From Gibbula magus (lineage: Eukaryota; Mollusca; Gastropoda; Trochida; Trochidae): a stretch of DNA of 64,000 bases. The translations under genes were made by a program, and so were the position numbers. Positions 58,860-64,000 of this stretch are shown here, in pieces; the first letter of the stretch is position 1; each line of letters starts with the position of its first letter. The DNA is taken from NCBI GenBank assembly GCA_936450465.1, contig OW388293.1, positions 33,361,860 to 33,425,859 on the forward strand. Direction: 5' to 3'. The notes under the pieces were generated by a model. The model saw only the letters and a program-made list of their open reading frames with translations, did no database searches and had not been told where the DNA came from.

Positions 58860-59019
58860 TATACAAGTTTCAAGAAGTAAAGATTCAGATATTTCAATTC
58901 CAATGTTCCATCCTTGATATGCTTGTTTAATTTATCTTCAGTGTCTAATAGTTTTGAATATTCAGAAAGAGTTACATAATTGCTATTTGGTGTGGAGGTT
59001 TAGAATTTTTATACTCTGT

Positions 59020-59790
59020 TAGTTTTTAAATGCTAGATTTTGAAACGACGTCCAGATGGTAGAAATTCATAATATTCATTAAGAAAGTGCGTTGGGTCTG
59101 ATTGAATGGCTAGAGCCTTGTTTTTAACTCTAGAATCAAACTGGAATGAAAGATGCTCTAAATTGAAGCCGCAAATTTTACTGGAAGTGTTTACAATTTT
59201 GTCAATTTTGTTTGTTTGTGTCTTAGAGGAAGATTTCCATACCATGCATGGAAGCAGATAGTCAGCTATTGATAAAAGTTTGGTAGAATAATCTCAGAAT
59301 ACTGCGGTCTTCGATCATAAATTTCGCAGGAAGAAAAGCCGTTTGTTGTGCCTTAGCATGTACGCGGTGTGAATTAGATTTCCATGAAAGTTTGTTGGCA
59401 ATTATCGTACCCAGATATTTATACCCGTCTACTATTTCAACTACCTGGCCGTCAATATTAACTGGCTGTAGTTTTTCCTTTTTCGTATGGAAAGCAATTA
59501 TCATTTCCTTTGTTTTACTATTATTCAGAGAAAGGACATTTTCTTTACACCATGTAATGAACGATTCAATATTTTCCCTATACTCTAATTCCGACTGATG
59601 AATACAATTTTGTTATCATAAGATGTGGCTGGATTGTATTAAAGGTAGAAGAAACATCTGCAAATAGTATTCTTACATATGATTTTGAATTCTCTAGGTG
59701 AGTATAGATCTTATGCAAAAGAGAAATGAATGCATCCTCAATACCGCGTCCAGCCCTATAAGTAAACGGTGGCATCTACTAACGCCTACA
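59020..59790 (-). mobile_element. Decayed CR1/Rex1-like LINE fragment (LINE B)
   Basis: Minus-strand pieces: TYRAGRGIEDAFISLLHKIY and ILFADVSSTFNTIQPH (59775-59578, RT motif A region); then CKENVLSLNNSKTKEMIIAF and VNIDGQVVEIVDGYKYLGT (59577-59262); then NTSSKICGFNLEHLSFQF and FLPSGRRFK (59245-59033). The middle of the RT with its catalytic YADD box is deleted between the first two pieces. It abuts the 5' end of LINE A. Confidence 0.85.
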
Positions 59791-60363
59791 GGGACAAACG
59801 CCTACAGTCTTAAACAAACAACTTTACGTTCAGTGGTTTTGATTTTTACAGCCTTCAACCTTTCATCAAAGTGGAATTGCGCATTACTTTGTGCACTAAT
59901 GCCTACAACTCGTTACTTTGTGCACAAATGTTCATTTCATTCATTTTACCATATATTCATTATAGCAATGTGATATACATATTCAACACATTACATCTTA
60001 TGTGACACCCAGATATAGGATTACATATATGACGATATTAATAAATATATCACATTTCACATATTTATCCATTTTGTCATCTCAGCACATTTAAGGAGAG
60101 TACAATGATAAAGGTAAAGGAAAGAAAACGTGATGGCAGACTTGGCAAGCAAGGAATCCTATCCAGAGGTAACACACTCTTTTATTTTCTAAAACAGGAT
60201 TCCTTTCCAGCGGATTGACAGAGATGGGGACAGTTTGCTCTCATAGAAAGATGTGTGTGTATTATGTGTGACCACACAACCTCACTTACCAGAGTATACG
60301 TTAAACAAAACTTACTATGCCAAGGAATGTACACGGAAATGATGCATTTGTTTCCACCACAGG

Positions 60364-60650
60364 GTGCTCTTAATCAGCACATTAATAGGGCCAACTTCCA
60401 GGCAAGTGTTTTTTCCAGAGCAAAATCACCCTAGCCCTGGGTATTTTAGGTGTTACCAAAAGGAAGAACATTGGTATCCACTATGGATGAATATTCCAGA
60501 AGTGCCCATGTCGTGCAGAGAACTGGTGAAATGTGTGTGCAAGGCACAACTTGTGTGCTCGGGAAGTGCATGTGTAGGCATTCACAGTTACAAATAGTTA
60601 GGATCAGTGTAGAAAACTCCCCAAAATCCAAGCCAGACAACCGGACTGGT
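60364..60650 (+). pseudogene. Broken cysteine-rich coding fragment
   Basis: Frame 1 gives YPLWMNIPEVPMSCRELVKC then VCKAQ; a one-base shift continues as TCVLGKCMCRHSQLQ. Together they resemble a C-R-E-L-x-K-C-x-C ... G-K-C-x-C pattern I associate with a cysteine-rich segment found beside transposon-derived proteins in invertebrates. Frame loss suggests a relic. Function unknown. It may once have belonged with the transposase-like exons at 61758-63906. Confidence 0.4.
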
Positions 60651-61011
60651 AAATGAAATAAATTACCAGTCCGGCAGAAAACCTACCTGTCCGATTGTCA
60701 ACAGGAACATAGAACTTACTGCAAGTACCAAACATGTATATATCTGGTTGAACATGTTTCTCGTATTTCACTAATCAACAGCTGGCCAATTTACTAAATG
60801 TCAGCCATTTGTCATTTGAGCATACGTGTATACATGTTGAATCATCATTTTTTTTTGGAAAATATGTTGTATTGGGTATATATCGGTCAACATAACGTTA
60901 CATCTGGTCGGCAATTATTAGAATATCCGATTACATTAATTACACCAGTATAGTCGTTTGACATTTTGTATGTATGAATATAAATTTTGATTCCCAATAA
61001 TAAGTAGCAAT

Positions 61012-61750
61012 CAATTAATCAATCAATATTTTATTTCTGTCTCACTTGTGTACATGTTACAAATTCATAAAATATATACATAAAACACACATACACAACC
61101 AATCGCACAGCGATTTACGAGAGACAAGTAAATGCTATTAAAATTAATAAACAGTATATAAATAAATGAAAGCTAAGTAAGATGGTATATTTATATACAT
61201 CGCGGTAAAAGTGAATATATCTTAACATAAGATAGTTTGCAGCCAAAAAAGCTAAAATCTTAGTTATATAAGATAAATCGTCGTTTAAAAGTATATTATG
61301 GCAGGTTCTGGCGGTGTGAAAGACTAAATCCGGGTTTCCTAAAATGTAAATAAATAGCTGGTTGGTTGTAAGGTGTGGCCATTTTTCTTTGCAGATATTA
61401 AGGAGATCCTTACGTTCTTCAATATAGAGTGGGCAGGTTAAAAGTACATGGATCTCGTCTTCTACACAGTCTTTACAGTGGAAACATAGTCTCTCATTTG
61501 GGGGCATATTCGCGTAACGTCCAGTACTCCACATCTAAATTTGGATAAAGCACTTTTGTGAGCTCTTGGTATGGGATATATGACGTATGGCTCCGTTCCG
61601 TAGCTGTGCTTGAAGGTTCTGTACGTCCTTAGTTTGTTTCTGCTGGTACCGTTGGTTCCCGTGTCAGCTTGGACTTTTGTCTCCCATAACGTCATATACC
61701 TCTGTAGATTAATTCTCTGAACTAGTCTAACTAACAATTTCTTCTCGATA
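61012..61750 (-). mobile_element. 5'-truncated LINE 3' end (LINE C)
   Basis: Minus-strand frames: NKLRTYRTFKHSYGTEPY...SALSKFRCG (about 61745-61530) continues after a one-base frame change into RYANMPPNERLCFHC and DEIHVLLTCPLYIEERKDLL (to about 61330). This is the zinc-ribbon-like tail of non-LTR reverse transcriptases. The 3' end is a simple (ATTGATTA)-type tail near 61012-61030, common in such elements. Its truncated 5' end sits directly against an exon of the plus-strand gene. Confidence 0.87.
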
Positions 61751-61757
61751 TACCAAG

Positions 61758-61819
61758 CCATCGTCCACCAGTACGACATCTGGCATGCCGCCAAGAACCT
61801 TGAGAAGCGACTCATTACA
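61758..61819 (+). CDS. Transposase-like gene, first visible exon
   Basis: IVHQYDIWHAAKNLEKRLIT. An acceptor-like CCAAG at 61753-61757 preceded by TTTCTTCTC could start it, but TAC CAA GCC just upstream still fits the family, so the exon may originally have extended left. Donor GTAGGT. Confidence 0.6.
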
Positions 61820-63906
61820 GTAGGTTACATTCTGCTTTTCTGAAGAATGATGAAGGCAACTTTTATGGATATTCAACTTCTTTATTCTTGTAATGATGAA
61901 TGCAATTTTTATGGATATACAACTTCTTTACTCTTCTTATTCTTCATCAGTGCAACTTATAGAACCCTCATCAGTGCAACTTCTAGAATGCCCATCAAAG
62001 CTGTTCTGCTTTTCTGTTTAAATACAAGAACAAGAAATGTGGGATATAGTTGATCATTGCTTTAAAAAATAAACGATATTAAGCAAGGTTAAGTGTCTAT
62101 CCCTCTTTGAATGACTATTATCATTGGAAATCAGTTTAAAACTTATAACAATATGCCTTGTATACATTCATACTCCAAATAAATAATGAGAACTATTTGC
62201 TTTCCCAGTCCTGCAAGCCCAACTCCTTGTTGCGACAGTGGGTCACTCCCATAAAAAACCACTTTTGGTGGAGTGCCCAAGTGTGTGATGGACAGACATT
62301 GAAGATGAAGGTAAATTGATTATATCGTTTGTTTGTGTAAAATGTTTCATAACCGAACAGGAAATGTTGTTTTATTAGAAATTAAAAATTAAACTGTAGG
62401 CAGTAATCCTATCCTGTCATTTTCTGTTAACCTAGTAAAACTGAGTTCTCCATGGAAATTTTCCACAAATATAAAAAAGTTGAATACATGATTTCATAAT
62501 GCTGATATATTTCAGGAAACCTGGTTTCGTGTCTTGTCACATGTGTGCAATGTGCATGAATGGGCAGTGGCAGGTCACACCGAGGGCAGCTGCAATCATG
62601 GTCCCCTGAATGAAGAGGATCACATGCGGCCATGGCTGGACAAGGAAAGCCCGGACATGGACACCCTTCGACAGGTGGTCACAGAACGACGCTTTCTAAA
62701 GCAATTTGACTTCTTCAGAAACTTCAGGTAATTGAGTAACCAATATGTACCAAGCGAGGCTAAACAATAACTTACTTCATTCCAATTTTTTCATATTTTC
62801 TTTGGGCTTTTGGTAATTACATATTGAATAGGTACCCAAGGTTGACATTTTGATGGGATTTTGATATATAAATGTTTGAATTGATAGTAATAACTAGTTA
62901 ATCAATGTGTTGCAAATGTTTCATGAATATTTTTATCAATGTCCAATCAATTTTCAGACACACGGGTGCACTGGAAGGATTTAACAACCACATCCTCATG
63001 TATGCTCCGAAACGTCACTCCTACAGGTAAGTTTAATCTTCCTTATTTCAAAATAAAAAGTACATAGGCATATATGAAATAGTAAAAAATATAATATGCA
63101 TTTGTTTACTTTTAATTAATAATATGTATCATTGTTACACAAACTTTCAAGCAAATTAATTTTGTTGTCATCTAGGTCTCAACAATCTTCATTTCTATAA
63201 ATTAATAAACATTTATGACTTGTTAATGATCTTCTGTATTGTTTATCAGTTTCATTGGCTATCGGACAAGAAACAAGCTCGCCGCCATAGACCACAACCA
63301 CCATCTTCATCGACCAGAGAAAGTCGATCCGAATGGAGACACAGTGTAAGTAACACCAATCTTCTCATTAAAATTGTGTCAGATGTGTTCCCTGACTTTT
63401 GTAATAATTGATAAAGATAACAAACAGGGCATGATTTCCTGCAGGATAAGGAGATTTGACATAGCTAGAATGGTAAACATCACCGATTGAAATGTCAACA
63501 TTAAGTAATATATCAGTCAGTAATATATATTGAAAACTAGTTTGTAAAACTGTGTTTAATGATTGTATTTTTTAAGAATGTTTCCCTTCAGTGTTTGTTC
63601 GAATGTTTATAAATAAGAACCTATTCCTATTGCCTTTTGCATTTTAGCTTTTCCGGAAGCTACAGCAAGAGGAGCCAGCGTTGGAGACCCAGGACGATGA
63701 AGCAGGAGAAGAACTACTCCTATAAGACAGACCTCCAACTCCTCACCTTCCAGTTGAAGCAAAGTGAGGGTGAAGGCGGCTTGAAAAGAAAGACACCTAT
63801 GGACATCGACGATCCAAAACTGATCTCATCGACAATAGCCAAGCGTCCCTGCCCACCCATCAAGGATCTGGTCAAGGAAAGGATCACACGTTTTGCCAAG
63901 AAGTGA
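61758..63906 (+). CDS. Transposase-derived protein, 3' six exons (5' part missing)
   Basis: Exons 61758-61819, 62209-62310, 62516-62727, 62958-63026, 63250-63345 and 63648-63906, all with AG/GT boundaries (first donor GTAGGT) and joining in phase to TGA at 63904. About 265 residues: VHQYDIWHAAKNLEKRL; RQWVTPIKNHFWWSAQVCDG; a domain with HVCNVHEW and CNHGPLNEEDH; HTGALEGFNNHILMYAPKRH; GYRTRNKLAAIDHNHHLHRP; then SKRSQRW and a basic tail with KRKTP, possibly nuclear. I recognise these motifs from a widespread family of uncharacterised, transposase-like metazoan proteins, perhaps related to the Kolobok/THAP group; that assignment is uncertain. The D-x-W-H Asp is likely one catalytic acid. The upstream coding part is absent: the first exon's conserved Tyr at 61751 abuts LINE C. 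Probably a domesticated gene or intron-bearing element, now 5'-broken. Confidence 0.72.
62209..62310 (+). CDS. Transposase-like gene, exon with NHFWW motif
   Basis: 34 codons, SCKPNSLLRQWVTPIKNHF then WWSAQVCDGQTLKMK. Acceptor TTTCCCAG, donor GTAAAT, phase 0 on both sides. Confidence 0.72.
62516..62727 (+). CDS. Transposase-like gene, exon with HEW and CNHGPL motifs
   Basis: ETWFRVLSHVCNVHEWAVAG, HTEGSCNHGPLNEEDH, then RRFLKQFDFFRNF. Acceptor TTTCAG, donor GTAATT, phase 2. Confidence 0.75.
62958..63026 (+). CDS. Transposase-like gene, exon with GALEGFNNH
   Basis: HTGALEGFNNHILMYAPKRH then SY. Acceptor TTTTCAG, donor GTAAGT. Too short to stand out alone but in phase with both neighbours. Confidence 0.72.
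63250..63345 (+). CDS. Transposase-like gene, exon with AAIDHNHH
   Basis: FIGYRTRNKLAAIDHNHHLH then RPEKVDPNGDT. Acceptor TATCAG, donor GTAAGT. The ATG-started frame over the same bases is a shadow in another frame. Confidence 0.72.
63648..63906 (+). CDS. Transposase-like gene, last exon
   Basis: 85 codons plus TGA: FSGSYSKRSQRWRPRTMKQE to KDLVKERITRFAKK. Acceptor TTTTAG. Basic, with a possible nuclear localisation patch LKRKTP. Confidence 0.78.
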
Positions 63907-64000
63907 AATGGATCTTAGAGGAGAAATAATGCATTTATGATGGACAGTGTACTGTTTAGATTAATTATGGAACATAGTGTGACATCCAAATTGCGATAGT

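Larger units (their letters stand above)
55998..58990 (-). mobile_element. Decayed L1-like LINE (LINE A), 5'-truncated
   Basis: Reading on the minus strand, pieces in order: linker before the RT (58859-58221, KRIKWYEEGEKP...KNDKSPGIDSYPIEFF); RT finger TGFIPGRCMSENIRLLYDII (about 58030-57960); motif A LIDFEKAFD (about 57925-57895); motif B GCGQGDPVYPYLF and catalytic YADD (57870-57520); SGLK and KTKAIW with a one-base frame change near 57520; LGITLNASL; then after a MITE, WRRRNLILIGKITVIKTL and NFLWSNKK (56960-56486) and a thumb/C-terminal part to 55998. Several frameshifts and stops make it a pseudogene. No endonuclease domain is seen. L1-clade assignment rests on GKI-IKTL and NFLW motifs. 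Confidence 0.88.

Noticed and set aside
61462..61815. Single minus-strand protein of 117 residues
   Set aside because: Its N-terminal part is the antisense shadow of the plus-strand exon at 61758-61819; only the part from about 61745 down is LINE C.

Overview
The window is AT-rich, intron-rich animal DNA. Its protein-coding content is dominated by two arginine kinase (AK) genes lying head to tail on the minus strand. AK as the phosphagen kinase, a contiguous two-domain AK, tRNA-headed SINEs and many small foldback elements suggest a lophotrochozoan invertebrate, most likely a mollusc and probably a bivalve. This taxonomic call is inference; no species is claimed. LAYOUT. 1-6.7 kb: no gene, dispersed repeats. 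6.7-41.5 kb: a 12-exon two-domain AK gene (here AK1). Its exons are 6716-14825 plus a first exon at 41315-41468, and they splice in phase to 722 codons plus stop. Its intron 7 carries an intact Tc1-type transposon (9287-10800). Its first intron is about 26.5 kb and holds SINEs, MITEs, minisatellites and one isolated MULE-transposase exon (26039-26455, plus strand). 41.5-47.8 kb: intergenic DNA crowded with long hairpins, a pogo-like element and a 446-bp tandem duplication rich in TGACGTCA. 47.9-53.05 kb: a six-exon single-domain AK gene (AK2, 352 aa) with a TATA box and two TGACGTCA palindromes upstream. 53-56 kb: nothing recognised. 56-61.75 kb: remains of three non-LTR retrotransposons, one interrupted by a TTAA-flanked MITE, plus a broken cysteine-rich coding fragment. 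61.75-63.9 kb: six plus-strand exons, joined in phase, of a transposase-derived protein whose 5' part is cut off by a LINE. WORKING TOGETHER. Both AK genes encode all the catalytic residues I could check, and both would interconvert ATP and phosphoarginine. Every AK domain uses the same six-exon pattern with the same intron phases, so both genes and the internal duplication descend from one ancestral gene. MAIN NOVELTIES. (1) AK1 ends in a lysine-rich tail plus Cys-Ala-Ile-Leu, a good CaaX geranylgeranylation signal, which predicts a membrane-anchored arginine kinase. (2) The two AK1 domains are joined by an intron whose donor contains an in-frame TAA. Splicing gives the two-domain enzyme, while intron retention or intronic polyadenylation would give a one-domain enzyme.
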